Below are positions 45,064 through 53,719 of a stretch of DNA of 64,000 nt, piece by piece. The notes under the pieces were generated by a model. It searched no databases and was not told the origin of the DNA. It saw nothing but the letters and a program-made list of their open reading frames with translations. The DNA comes from Methanobrevibacter millerae. GTDB lineage: Archaea > Methanobacteriota > Methanobacteria > Methanobacteriales > Methanobacteriaceae. The stretch is taken from the NCBI RefSeq assembly GCF_900103415.1, contig NZ_FMXB01000003.1, forward strand, positions 127,562 through 191,561, given 5' to 3'. How positions within the stretch are numbered: position 1 is the stretch's first letter; each line of letters opens with the position of its first letter. The position numbers and the translations under genes were made by a program.

Positions 45064-45792
45064 TTAGAGTAAACTTTCAAATCCTTTTGTAGCCAACAGC
45101 CTTGTGAACGCTCCTTCAGGAGTCATTATAATGTTTCCTTTGGAGTATTGATCTAAAGCTGTTTGAATCATTGTTGTTTTCTTGTTAGGATCTTGTGCAG
45201 CCTGTGCCAATGCCTTGACCAGTACCATTACGGCATCTCCACGTGACATTGTTCCCTGAACGTTTTCACTGCCAGGATATCCGTTATATGCATCGTTTTC
45301 ACGGATAATGTCTTCTGCACTCAGGTTGGTTTCCTCACCGTCCACTACCAGCGGCTTGACTGAATCGATAACTGCATCTATTCCGTCAGTATATACGAGA
45401 ACGACAGCATCTGACTTCATTCCTGTATTGGCCTCAACAATCTCACTTGCATACCGCATACCGTCCTTGGTACCGTCCCAAAGACAGTCGTGAAGAAGCA
45501 TGTTTCCGCTAAGGCCGCCAGGCGCCGGCTGCGTAGGGTGAGCTTTTCCTCCAGGATAAACCGGAGTGTAATTTTTCACCTGTCCGTCTTTCAATTCAAC
45601 CATAAATGCCATATCTACAGCACCGTTAGGCTGTTCGCCCTTATCACTTGCCAGAACAAGGATATTTTTATCTTCATAGGTTAAATCAGGACCTAAGAAT
45701 AGGGCACCTGCTATAATGGTTAATAATCCAATAAGAATTACGAGAAGAATAGCTATAATCAGTTTCTTTGTTCTTTTCATTATTATCCACAT
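45064..45792 (-). CDS. Membrane-anchored DUF4012-like protein
   Basis: A protein of about 238-242 residues with one N-terminal hydrophobic helix (KLIIAILLVILIGLLTIIAG) and an exported domain. Segments such as NILVLASDKGEQPNGAVDMA, GGLSGNMLLHDCLWDGTKDG and YTDGIDAVIDSVKPLVVDG resemble DUF4012, a family widespread in Methanobacteria and loosely related to LytR-CpsA-Psr wall enzymes. A role at the pseudomurein wall or surface polymers is speculation. ATG 45792 or the in-frame ATG 45780 (MKRTKK) could be the start; neither has a canonical site. Confidence 0.6.
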   Translation of the reverse strand: MWIIMKRTKKLIIAILLVILIGLLTIIAGALFLGPDLTYEDKNILVLASDKGEQPNGAVDMAFMVELKDGQVKNYTPVYPGGKAHPTQPAPGGLSGNMLLHDCLWDGTKDGMRYASEIVEANTGMKSDAVVLVYTDGIDAVIDSVKPLVVDGEETNLSAEDIIRENDAYNGYPGSENVQGTMSRGDAVMVLVKALAQAAQDPNKKTTMIQTALDQYSKGNIIMTPEGAFTRLLATKGFESLL

Positions 45793-45963
45793 TCCCCTAA
45801 ATTGAAATTATATTGAAGTATAAAGTTAAATATTATACATTATTATATATGAAATTCTAATTATTTAAAGATTTTTGAACAGTTTTAATTATTCCTTAAA
45901 ATTGCATATTCAACTAAAAAAGTTATTAATGATGAGTTTAATATATTAAATCAGGTGTAAACA

Positions 45964-46221
45964 ATGCTTATTAATATTGGTGCCGAGTTCGGAACACATT
46001 TGGAAACTAGTGAAATTGCTATCGAATTAATAGATATATTAAACAAGATTCCCGAAAAGGAATTCATTCTGGATTTCAAGGATGTCGTATTCATTACCAT
46101 GAATTTTGCCCAGGCATATTATACTGCAAAACTTGATTCGGATAAGAGAATTTCAGAAATAAACTTCTCAGACAATGTTAAAATGACAATGGGTTCTGCT
46201 GATGAGGCAGTTAATCCTTAA
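45964..46221 (+). CDS. STAS-like DUF4325 protein
   Basis: The 85-residue protein matches the small DUF4325 STAS-like domain: an N-terminal strand with GxxF/GTHL, a helix SEIAIELIDILNKIPEKE, the strand FILDFKDVVFITMNFAQAYY and a tail FSDNVKMTMGSADEA. The position of the STAS serine is replaced by Thr-Met-Asn. DUF4325 proteins are thought to act as regulators by protein contact; bacterial forms often sit beside GHKL ATPases. Here it is alone but in the same genome as the partner-switching trio 7 kb away. It has an AGGTGTAAACA site. Confidence 0.7.
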   Translation: MLINIGAEFGTHLETSEIAIELIDILNKIPEKEFILDFKDVVFITMNFAQAYYTAKLDSDKRISEINFSDNVKMTMGSADEAVNP

Positions 46222-46237
46222 ATCTTATTTTTTTAAT

Positions 46238-46257
46238 TTACTAGAAATTTCCAGTAA
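46238..46257. repeat. Dispersed 20-bp palindrome, copy 3
   Basis: TTACTAGAAATTTCCAGTAA. The inner GAAATTTC is a perfect palindrome. It lies between the converging DUF4325 and taw1 genes. Confidence 0.6.
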
Positions 46258-46265
46258 AAGAATTT

Positions 46266-47183
46266 TCATTCAAGAAGAACCACACGGCTGATTTCGGACT
46301 CATTGACTATTTCTCTGCCGCATTCATCGCCAATGGCCTTTGCAAATTCCTTAACTTCATGAAATTCAGGCATGTTTGCCATAGTTAATCTTTCACGTGA
46401 TGATCCAACAAACATGTATGCCTTCACTTCAACATAATTCGGATCGGCCTTTTCGATAAGCTCTGCATACTTTTCGGGATAAATCATGTTTCTTCCCTTA
46501 ACGCAGGTGTTTCGTATGCATGTACGTGAGTTAAAACTGGCCATTGTTTCAAGTGATTCATTTAAATTATTCCATGCATCGCTTATTCTTGGTCGGCATA
46601 GCTCTTCATAAATTTTACTTGAAGGTGCATCCAAGGAAAGGTACAGCTGGTAAGGGTCGTTTTCGAGATTCCTCAGCCTGTCAACGCACTGGCCGTTGCT
46701 CACTACAAATGTTGTGAAATCCCTTCTGTTGAACTCTCCAATCAGTTCATCGATTTTAGGGTATAATGTAGGCTCGCCGGCAAGTGAAATTGCTGCGTTT
46801 GTAGGGCTTTTAAGTTCTTCCAGCTTTTTTGGATTTGCCTTGTCATTTCCATAATAGCCACATAAAAGATTGTTTTGAGCTTCAATGGCTCCGTCAACTA
46901 TGGTTTTAGGGTCATCATACTCCTCATCTTCCCATTCGGTCTGTGTATAGGTCAAATCCCTCCAACAGAATTCGCACTCCTGCTGACAGTTGGGAACTGC
47001 AGGAGACATTTGCAGGCATCTGTGGGATTCAATTCCGTAGAATTTCTCCTTATAGCACACCCCCTTATCTACAATACTTTGGCGGGTCCAGTGGCATGTT
47101 TTGACTGCCGCATGACCATGCTTGCCTACAAATCTATATCCACTTTTTTCCAGTTGTTCCAGTTGGCTTTTATTGAATGACAT
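46266..47183 (-). CDS. taw1: tRNA 4-demethylwyosine synthase Taw1 (radical SAM)
   Basis: Taw1 forms the tricyclic base of wyosine at G37 of tRNA-Phe from N1-methylguanosine and pyruvate. The radical-SAM cluster motif is CQQECEFCWRDLTYT near residues 64-78, and the N-terminal cysteines (CHWTRQSIVDKGVCYKEKFY) supply the second cluster. HRCLQMSPAVPNCQQECEFC then PTNAAISLAGEPTLYPKIDE match the family closely. Length 305 is typical. The ATG has an AAGTGATTT site. The gene is monocistronic and converges on the DUF4325 gene. Confidence 0.95.
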   Translation of the reverse strand: MSFNKSQLEQLEKSGYRFVGKHGHAAVKTCHWTRQSIVDKGVCYKEKFYGIESHRCLQMSPAVPNCQQECEFCWRDLTYTQTEWEDEEYDDPKTIVDGAIEAQNNLLCGYYGNDKANPKKLEELKSPTNAAISLAGEPTLYPKIDELIGEFNRRDFTTFVVSNGQCVDRLRNLENDPYQLYLSLDAPSSKIYEELCRPRISDAWNNLNESLETMASFNSRTCIRNTCVKGRNMIYPEKYAELIEKADPNYVEVKAYMFVGSSRERLTMANMPEFHEVKEFAKAIGDECGREIVNESEISRVVLLE

Positions 47184-47333
47184 AAAATCACTTCTATTTT
47201 TAGTTTTGTTAGTATTAGTATTTTATGAACTTGTGTGATTTTTCCAATGTGATATCAATATTACCTTATGTTGAAATTTATTTAATGACTCGTAAGTAAA
47301 TTATTTAAATGTTTAATTAATTAATAATAATCT

Positions 47334-48203
47334 ATGAATTTGTGGAATAAAAGTCAAGAAATTTCATTCTTTAAAAATTGCCGGAATTTCGCATCGCCGG
47401 AGCAGTTGTTTAATGAAACTGGGGACAATCGTTATCTTGCTTATTGGCCGAAAAATTATAATGGCAAAAAAACAACATTGCAGTCTCGCAATACGTTAAT
47501 AGGAAATTATACGGAAAAATGGGTTGCGGATTTATTTAAAGAATTAATTAATGAAAAGGATTTGCACGTAGTGCAGCAGGCACAAATTCCCGCCATTGGA
47601 ATTTCCTCTAATTCACCGGCTGACGTAGTCATTGCCAGTAGAAATAAGAAAGTATTAAGACCTGAAGATGTAAAAATTATATTTGAAGTCAAAATGTCTA
47701 TCGTATGGAATTGGGAGTACAATATCGCTACGAGATCTTTAACGGAAATCGGCGATTACCGTTCACATAAGGGAAAACCGAGTTTCACACGTTCTGATTC
47801 AATTTTAAAGGCGATTGGTAAATGCATTGACATTAGAGTATCAAATCTAAGTGCATCTAAAATTCCATTGATTGTTCTGGGAAATGCTCCAATGTCAAAC
47901 GGATTCTGCAAAAAGGCAGACCATTTGAAAAGTGCAGGCATTATACAGGGGTTCTGGTCATTAAATCCTTTTCCGTTAAATCATGGAAATACTCGTAAAA
48001 TTACTCCTAAATGTGGTTTCATACGTTTTGATAGCGTTAATGAGCTAAAATCAAATTTAGACAATATCTTTGAAGAAAATCTTAATTTCTTTTCAGGTAT
48101 GGAAAACCCGGCTCAATTGGGTAAGTTAATTGAAACGGCCAATAAAGAAAATACTTATCAAGACAAGGGTTTGAAATTTTTAAATTTAATTAACAGGTCT
48201 TAA
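47334..48203 (+). CDS. Type II restriction endonuclease (putative)
   Basis: This 289-residue protein precedes a DNA methyltransferase by 1 nt. It has a PD-(D/E)xK-like core: SPADVVIASRNKKVL (residues 93-107) then VKIIFEVKMSIVWNWEYNI (about 111-129), in which the Asp and the E-V-K could be catalytic. I do not recognise the recognition-site family. No ribosome site precedes the ATG, so it may be leaderless. The R gene comes before the M gene on one transcript, a risky order that normally requires a delay in nuclease action. The gene is AT-rich relative to its neighbours, as expected of an acquired R-M unit. Confidence 0.7.
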   Translation: MNLWNKSQEISFFKNCRNFASPEQLFNETGDNRYLAYWPKNYNGKKTTLQSRNTLIGNYTEKWVADLFKELINEKDLHVVQQAQIPAIGISSNSPADVVIASRNKKVLRPEDVKIIFEVKMSIVWNWEYNIATRSLTEIGDYRSHKGKPSFTRSDSILKAIGKCIDIRVSNLSASKIPLIVLGNAPMSNGFCKKADHLKSAGIIQGFWSLNPFPLNHGNTRKITPKCGFIRFDSVNELKSNLDNIFEENLNFFSGMENPAQLGKLIETANKENTYQDKGLKFLNLINRS

Positions 48204-48204
48204 A

Positions 48205-49083
48205 ATGTACAGAAAAACAAAAACCACTTCATTTGGATCTCTTGTAAGGGAAAGCCATGACTCCAGACAATTCTATTCATCAAAACTCTTCAGTGATTTC
48301 GATATTCCAAAAAATGTTGAATATAATGAAACGAAAATTCCAGATAATAATTTGGACAAATTATACGCCAAATCAAGCGAATCCATGGATGAGATTCCCA
48401 ACAATTCCGTGCACCTGATGATTACTTCGCCTCCGTACAATGTGGGAAAGGAATATGACAACGACCTGACTCTGGAAGAATACGAGGAATTATTAACTTC
48501 GGTTTTTAGGGAAACATATAAAAAATTGGTCACGGGAGGGCGTGCATGCATTAACATCGCCAATATTGGAAGAAAGCCCTATATTCCCCTCCATTCATTG
48601 GTAATCAATATCATGCTTGATTTAAACTTTTTGATGCGCGGTGAGATAATCTGGGACAAGTCTGCAAGTGCCGGAGGCTCCTGTGCATGGGGAAGCTGGA
48701 TGTCAGCCTCAAACCCGGTTTTAAGGGACTATCATGAGTATATTCTTGTTTTTTCAAAGGAATCCTATTCCAAAAACCCGTCACAGGAAAAGATTGACAC
48801 TATCTCAAAGGAGGATTTCATTGAATGGACCAAAAGCGTATGGACATTTCCCGCCGTTAATGCAAAGCGAATCGGCCATCCGGCACCATTTCCGGTCGAA
48901 CTGCCTCACAGATTAATCAATCTCTATAGCTATGAGGGGGATATTGTTTTAGACCCGTTCTGCGGAAGCGGAACCACATGCCTTGCAGCACTTCAAAACA
49001 ACAGGCACTATATCGGCTATGACATTAATGGGGATTATATCGACTTGTCTGAAAAGCGGATTTCTAATCATAAGTCTTTTTAA
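48205..49083 (+). CDS. Site-specific DNA methyltransferase (beta class, N4-C or N6-A)
   Basis: The 292-residue protein carries motif IV LMITSPPYNVGKEYDNDLTL near residue 72 and, further on, motif I DIVLDPFCGSGTTCLAALQN near 251, in the order IV to I that defines beta-class enzymes. The target-recognition part lies between them (GEIIWDKSASAGGSCAWGSW). Motif HPAPFPVELPHRLI precedes motif I. The catalytic tetrapeptide SPPY suits N4-cytosine methylation but is also seen in N6-adenine enzymes. It starts 1 nt after the endonuclease stop with an AGGTCTTAAA site. Recognition sequence unknown. Confidence 0.9.
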   Translation: MYRKTKTTSFGSLVRESHDSRQFYSSKLFSDFDIPKNVEYNETKIPDNNLDKLYAKSSESMDEIPNNSVHLMITSPPYNVGKEYDNDLTLEEYEELLTSVFRETYKKLVTGGRACINIANIGRKPYIPLHSLVINIMLDLNFLMRGEIIWDKSASAGGSCAWGSWMSASNPVLRDYHEYILVFSKESYSKNPSQEKIDTISKEDFIEWTKSVWTFPAVNAKRIGHPAPFPVELPHRLINLYSYEGDIVLDPFCGSGTTCLAALQNNRHYIGYDINGDYIDLSEKRISNHKSF

Positions 49084-49130
49084 TAATGTCAATCAAATAT
49101 ATAATATAATAAATCGATAATGGGGATATT

Positions 49131-49799
49131 ATGAATACGCCAATTGTGATATTGAATTATAAAACTTATTTGGAATCAAGTGGTTTAAATGCATTAAATC
49201 TCGCATATGATTTGGAGAGTGCTGCAGCGGAGTCTGGCATTACAATGGTGGCCGTTCCGCAGGCTGCAGATATTCACAGGATTTATGATGACACTTCACT
49301 TCCTATCTATGCCCAGCACATTGATCCTATCTCTCCAGGTGGCCACACGGGCGGAAATCTAATTGATACTTTAGTTGAAGCCGGAATCTCAGGTTCCCTA
49401 ATCAATCACTCCGAAAAGAGGATGCAGCTTGCAGATATAGATGAGATAATCCAGCAATGCAAACAACATGAAATCGAATCCTGTGTCTGCACAAACAACA
49501 TCGCAACCAGCATGGCCGTTGCAAGCCTTAATCCTGATGCTGTTGCAGTTGAGCCTCCTGAACTTATCGGAACGGGCATACCTGTTTCTCAAGCCCAGCC
49601 TGAAGTTGTTGAAGACAGTGTTAAAGGCGTAAAAGCAATCAATAAGGACGTTAAGGTCTTGTGTGGTGCAGGAATCACCAACGGTGATGATATGAAGGCA
49701 GCCATCGATTTGGGTGCTGACGGTGTATTGCTTGCATCAGGAATCATTAAAGCCGAAAGTCCAAAAGACGCTTTGCTTGACCTTGTAAGTAAATTATAA
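49131..49799 (+). CDS. tpiA: Triosephosphate isomerase
   Basis: An archaeal-type short TPI of 222 residues (tetrameric in this group) that interconverts glyceraldehyde 3-phosphate and dihydroxyacetone phosphate. Catalytic residues: Asn-Tyr-Lys in ILNYKTYLESSG near residue 9-11, His in SGSLINHSEKRMQLA near 93, and Glu in AVAVEPPELIGTG near 143. The phosphate loop GADGVLLASGIIKAESP is near the end. A TATA-like ATATATAATATAATA lies just upstream and GGGGAT is the ribosome site. pgk follows after 11 nt. Confidence 0.95.
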   Translation: MNTPIVILNYKTYLESSGLNALNLAYDLESAAAESGITMVAVPQAADIHRIYDDTSLPIYAQHIDPISPGGHTGGNLIDTLVEAGISGSLINHSEKRMQLADIDEIIQQCKQHEIESCVCTNNIATSMAVASLNPDAVAVEPPELIGTGIPVSQAQPEVVEDSVKGVKAINKDVKVLCGAGITNGDDMKAAIDLGADGVLLASGIIKAESPKDALLDLVSKL

Positions 49800-49810
49800 A
49801 GTGTGAGAGT

Positions 49811-51028
49811 ATGTCTGGGAATTTTAATACAATAGATGATTTTGATATTGAAGATAAAACCGTACTTGTTCGTATTGACGTTAATTCTCCGGTAGATCCT
49901 GGTTCTGGAATCATTTTGGATGATACAAGATTAAAACTCCATGCCCAAACCATAAAGGAATTGGCCAAAAAAGGAGCTAAAGTTGTTCTTCTCGCTCACC
50001 AAAGCCGTCCGGGCAAAAAGGACTTCACTACATTGGCCCAGCATGCGGATGCCCTATCAGACATCCTTAACTTAAGGGTAAAGTATGTCGATTCTATTTT
50101 TTCATCATCCGCAAAGGCAGCCATTCGCGATTTGAAGGCTCATGAAATCCTTCTTCTTGAAAACGTAAGGTTCTTTTCAGAGGAAACCCTTTCAAGGTCT
50201 CCTTTAGAGCAGTCAAAAACCATTTTGGTACAGGAACTCACTCCATTAATTGATATTTTCATTAATGATGCGTTCGCAGCCGCTCACCGTTCACAGGCAT
50301 CACTTGTTGGCTTTACTGTCAATACCCCATCAGCGGCCGGTCGTGTAATGGAAAAGGAACTGACAGTCATTCAGGACGCTCTGGATAACGTCCAGCATCC
50401 TTGCGTATTCCTTCTTGGTGGAATGAAACCTGACGATTCCATTGACGTTATGGAAAACGTATTGAGCAACGGTACTGCAGATTCAATATTGACAACGGGT
50501 ATTGTGGCAAATATCGTACTGTGGGCTGCAGGTGTTGACATAGGCGAAGTTAACCGTGATTTCATTGCAAGCCGTGGATATGCGGACATGGTTGAAAAAT
50601 CAAAGGAACTCATTGAAAGGTTTGGCGATAAGGTCAAGTATCCTTTGGACATTGCTATTGATAGGGATGGCCAGAGGGTTGATATCGATTGCGGAGAAAT
50701 CCCTAATGAATCCATTTTCGACATTGGCGTAAAGACAATCGATGCCTACGCAACAGAAATAAGAAACGCCAAAACCATCTTTGCAAACGGTCCTGCCGGC
50801 GTATTTGAAGACCCTAAATTTGCAATGGGAACTGAAGACTTGGTTAATGCCATAGCTTCATCTGACGGATTCTCATTAATTGGCGGTGGTCATATTGCGG
50901 CCGCTACTGCAGGATTAGGCTGTGAAGATCAGATGAGTCACGTAAGCAGTGGTGGTGGAGCCTGTATCAGTATGCTCGCAGGCAAAAAGCTTGCTGCTGT
51001 AGAAGCTTTAAAAAATAGTAAAGATTAG
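49811..51028 (+). CDS. pgk: Phosphoglycerate kinase
   Basis: Pgk (405 residues) interconverts 1,3-bisphosphoglycerate and 3-phosphoglycerate with ATP. N-terminal substrate-site segments: TVLVRIDVNSPVDPGSGIIL near 16, LLAHQSRPGKKDF near 60 and FINDAFAAAHRSQASLVGF near 155. C-terminal nucleotide-site segments: FANGPAGVFEDPKFAMGT near 323 and FSLIGGGHIAAA near 355. Gene order tpiA-pgk is seen in related methanogens. Its TAG overlaps the converging thiE stop within a terminator hairpin. Confidence 0.96.
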   Translation: MSGNFNTIDDFDIEDKTVLVRIDVNSPVDPGSGIILDDTRLKLHAQTIKELAKKGAKVVLLAHQSRPGKKDFTTLAQHADALSDILNLRVKYVDSIFSSSAKAAIRDLKAHEILLLENVRFFSEETLSRSPLEQSKTILVQELTPLIDIFINDAFAAAHRSQASLVGFTVNTPSAAGRVMEKELTVIQDALDNVQHPCVFLLGGMKPDDSIDVMENVLSNGTADSILTTGIVANIVLWAAGVDIGEVNRDFIASRGYADMVEKSKELIERFGDKVKYPLDIAIDRDGQRVDIDCGEIPNESIFDIGVKTIDAYATEIRNAKTIFANGPAGVFEDPKFAMGTEDLVNAIASSDGFSLIGGGHIAAATAGLGCEDQMSHVSSGGGACISMLAGKKLAAVEALKNSKD

Positions 51029-51645
51029 CTATTAAAAATATTTAATAGCTCTTCTGATGCTTTTTTAGGATTATCTGCACTCATGATGGCACTGACGACA
51101 GAAAGTCCTGCTATTCCGGTGTCAACTAATTCACTTGCATTTTTTAACGTTATTCCTCCGATTGCAACGACAGGAATGTTTATTGATTCAACTATTTCTT
51201 TTAATTCATTTATTGTAACTGACTCTGCATCATCCTTTGTTGCAGTTGGAAATATTGCACCGGTACCTATATAATCTGCGCCGTCCTTTTCAGCCTTTTG
51301 GGCTTCTTCGACAGTAGCTGCTGAAACGCCCAGTATTTTGTCTTTTCCAATCAGCTTTCTTGTAACGTCACATGGCATGTCGCTTTGGCCGACGTGAACG
51401 CCGTCAGCGTCAATAGCTAAAGCTATATCCACTCGGTCATTGATTATCAAAGGTACATTGTATTTACCAGTTATTTTTTTAACTTTTAAAGCCAAATTAT
51501 AAAAGTCAAGCGTATCTGCAGTCTTTTCTCTTATTTGGACTACGCTGACTCCGCCTAAAATGGCATCTTCAATGGTTTTTAAAAATTTTTCCTCATTGTC
51601 ACTGTTGTCGGTGACCAGATATAGGGATAAGTCTACTTTATTCAT
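51025..51645 (-). CDS. thiE: Thiamine-phosphate synthase ThiE
   Basis: ThiE joins the pyrimidine pyrophosphate and thiazole phosphate to give thiamine phosphate. The 206-residue TIM barrel shows YLVTDNSDNEE near 8, VSVVQIREKTADTLDFY near 33, LIINDRVDIALAIDADGVHV near 65, GQSDMP near 85, DYIGTGAIFPTATKDDA near 121 and VVAIGGITLKN near 156. It overlaps thiM by 4 nt (ATGA), so the two are co-translated for thiazole salvage and coupling. Confidence 0.95.
   Translation of the reverse strand: MNKVDLSLYLVTDNSDNEEKFLKTIEDAILGGVSVVQIREKTADTLDFYNLALKVKKITGKYNVPLIINDRVDIALAIDADGVHVGQSDMPCDVTRKLIGKDKILGVSAATVEEAQKAEKDGADYIGTGAIFPTATKDDAESVTINELKEIVESINIPVVAIGGITLKNASELVDTGIAGLSVVSAIMSADNPKKASEELLNIFNS
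51027..51050. terminator. Bidirectional terminator shared by pgk and thiE
   Basis: AGCTATTAAA and TTTAATAGCT form a perfect 10-bp stem around AATA. It begins inside the pgk stop and lies within the last codons of thiE. Confidence 0.6.
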
Positions 51646-52505
51646 AGTATCTCAATATTTGATTCGTTTACTAATCTTTCCGCTTCAGTTCTGTAAAGGT
51701 AATCAATCAGGTATGCTCTAAATGATCCTGTTCCTTCATCTCTTTCATCCACTTTAGCCCTTGCCTTTTCGCCTGCAAGATTCATTGCAAGAATCGCAAT
51801 AAGGCTTCCTTCTAAAGGATTTGAGCCTGCAATGCAGCTTCCCACAATTGATGATAGCATGCATCCGCTTCCGGTAATCAACGGCATCATGTCATCGCCG
51901 TTATCAATCGATATCACCGTTTCACCGTCTGTGAGGATGTCAATCGGTCCGCTTGCAAGTATTGTCGTATTCAGTCTGGAAGCGAGTTCCTTAATTAAAT
52001 AGGCATTGTCTTTTAAGTTTTCTTCGGTAATGATATCATCAGCATTAACGTCAACGCCTTTTGCGGTGTTGCTTTCATCAAGCACTCCTGAAAGCTTTGC
52101 AATGGCTTTGATTTCTGTGATGTTACCTCTTATTGCAGCAATGTCATAGTTTTCAATCAGATCCATTGTTGTTCTGTTTCTTAAGTTTGTTACTCCCACA
52201 CCTACAGGATCCAGAACGATTGGTGTTGAAGTTTCATTTGCCTTTTTGGCGCTTATTTTCATTGATTCTATTTGGCTTTTGCTTAATTTACCGATATTTA
52301 TTACCACTACATCAGCGATTGTGACGACCTCTTCAAGCTCTTCTGCGTCTTCGGCCATAAACGGTGAGCCTCCGATTGCAAGAACTGCATTTGCGCAGTC
52401 GTTGATTGTCACTGAATTGGTAATGCAGTGTGTTAGGGCATTCTTATCTCTAATATCATTAAGGTTTTTTTCAATATTGTCCAATAGAGTCTCTTTATTT
52501 ATCAT
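51642..52505 (-). CDS. thiM: Hydroxyethylthiazole kinase ThiM
   Basis: ThiM phosphorylates hydroxyethylthiazole for thiamine salvage. Family features of the 287-residue protein: NALTHCITNSVTINDCANAV near 22, GGSPFMAEDAEELEEV near 45, VVINIGKLSKSQ near 68, PIVLDPVGVGVTNLRN near 95, AAIRGNITEIKAIA near 122 and the ribokinase-fold active site LITGSGCMLSSIVGSCIA near 209. It is slightly longer at the C-terminus than bacterial homologues. It is first in the thiM-thiE unit. Confidence 0.95.
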   Translation of the reverse strand: MINKETLLDNIEKNLNDIRDKNALTHCITNSVTINDCANAVLAIGGSPFMAEDAEELEEVVTIADVVVINIGKLSKSQIESMKISAKKANETSTPIVLDPVGVGVTNLRNRTTMDLIENYDIAAIRGNITEIKAIAKLSGVLDESNTAKGVDVNADDIITEENLKDNAYLIKELASRLNTTILASGPIDILTDGETVISIDNGDDMMPLITGSGCMLSSIVGSCIAGSNPLEGSLIAILAMNLAGEKARAKVDERDEGTGSFRAYLIDYLYRTEAERLVNESNIEIL

Positions 52506-52623
52506 GATTATTAATTATAATTTTATTTTATTTATAAATTTTGTCTGATTTTTCGGTATTTACGAAAAGTATTTAAATAACATTTAATAAATAATAAAAT
52601 GTTATATTAATAAGTTTATCTAT

Positions 52624-52697
52624 GCCTCGGTGGCTCAGCCTGGTAGAGCGCCAGACTTGTAATCTGGTGGTCGCGGGTTCAATTCCCGCCCGGGGCT
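52624..52697 (+). tRNA. tRNA-Thr (TGT)
   Basis: Acceptor arms GCCTCGG/CCGGGGC pair (one G-T), with D arm, anticodon arm CCAGA/TCTGG with TGT at 52658-52660, and T arm GCGGG-TTCAATT-CCCGC. Discriminator T; no encoded CCA. Confidence 0.97.
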
Positions 52698-52708
52698 TAT
52701 CTTTAGAT

Positions 52709-52721
52709 AAATTTATATATT
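52709..52721 (+). promoter_or_regulatory. TATA box for the tRNA-Pro/tRNA-Tyr unit
   Basis: AAATTTATATATT lies 37-49 nt upstream of tRNA-Pro, an archaeal TATA box for a short precursor leader. Confidence 0.6.
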
Positions 52722-52757
52722 AAGAAAAGTAAACTATAATATGTTGTACATTGATGG

Positions 52758-52832
<75 letters not shown>

Positions 52833-52838
52833 TCTAGT

Positions 52839-52912
<74 letters not shown>

Positions 52913-52970
52913 TTTAACTTACTTATTTAGATTCATCGTATGTTTTTTTAGAAATATCTGTATTTTTCCG

Positions 52971-52984
52971 ATATATTTATATAT
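52971..52984 (+). promoter_or_regulatory. TATA box candidate upstream of tRNA-Asp
   Basis: ATATATTTATATAT lies about 62 nt upstream of tRNA-Asp, with a CCG just before it. Confidence 0.45.
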
Positions 52985-53044
52985 GATGACTATCAATAAT
53001 TTATTAATAGTGTATGGTTAAGCCATATTCTGCATTTAAGTGTT

Positions 53045-53118
<74 letters not shown>

Positions 53119-53139
53119 CTTAAATTTATTTGTTTGCAG

Positions 53140-53223
<84 letters not shown>

Positions 53224-53254
53224 ATATTTAACTTTTCTAGCTGGAGGAAAAAAT

Positions 53255-53506
53255 TTGAAAGTAGATATTCAACAACATGATTTAGTACCAAAGCATGAAG
53301 TTATTTCAGAATCCGAAAAGAAGTTATTGCAGCAGAATTCCGATTTTGATGTCAATAACCTGCCGAAAATTAAGATTACTGATCCTGTAGTAAAAGAACT
53401 AATATCTAATGGTTCCGAAATTTCTGCAGGCGATGTTTTGAGAATTACACGTAACAGTAAAACTGCTGGCGAATTTGTTTCATATAGAATCGTTATAGAA
53501 GGTTAG
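53255..53506 (+). CDS. rpoH: RNA polymerase subunit H (Rpo5)
   Basis: This 83-residue protein is archaeal RpoH, equivalent to the C-terminal domain of eukaryotic Rpb5: DLVPKHEVISESEKKLLQQN near residue 8, NLPKIKITDPVVKELISNGS near 34, GDVLRITRNSKTAGEFVSYR near 58. The start is TTG at 53255 after CTGGAGG at 53241-53247; an open frame further upstream runs through tRNA-Lys and is not coding. It heads the RNA polymerase operon, though a gap of 213 nt follows before rpoB''. Confidence 0.95.
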   Translation: MKVDIQQHDLVPKHEVISESEKKLLQQNSDFDVNNLPKIKITDPVVKELISNGSEISAGDVLRITRNSKTAGEFVSYRIVIEG

Positions 53507-53719
53507 AATTAGAGTAAGTTTATATTGTTTATTTCTGTATTTTTTGTTTTTTTAGAAATTCATTATAAATTAGTTTGAGAAAAATTATCTTGCAAAGATA
53601 GTTGGGAGTAAATTAAGAAAATAATGATTAAAAACGATAGATAAATTAAATTAATTTTATTTAAGTTTATTTTTTGTTATTTAATTTATTTTATGTTTAT
53701 TTAATGCTGGAGGAAGTCA

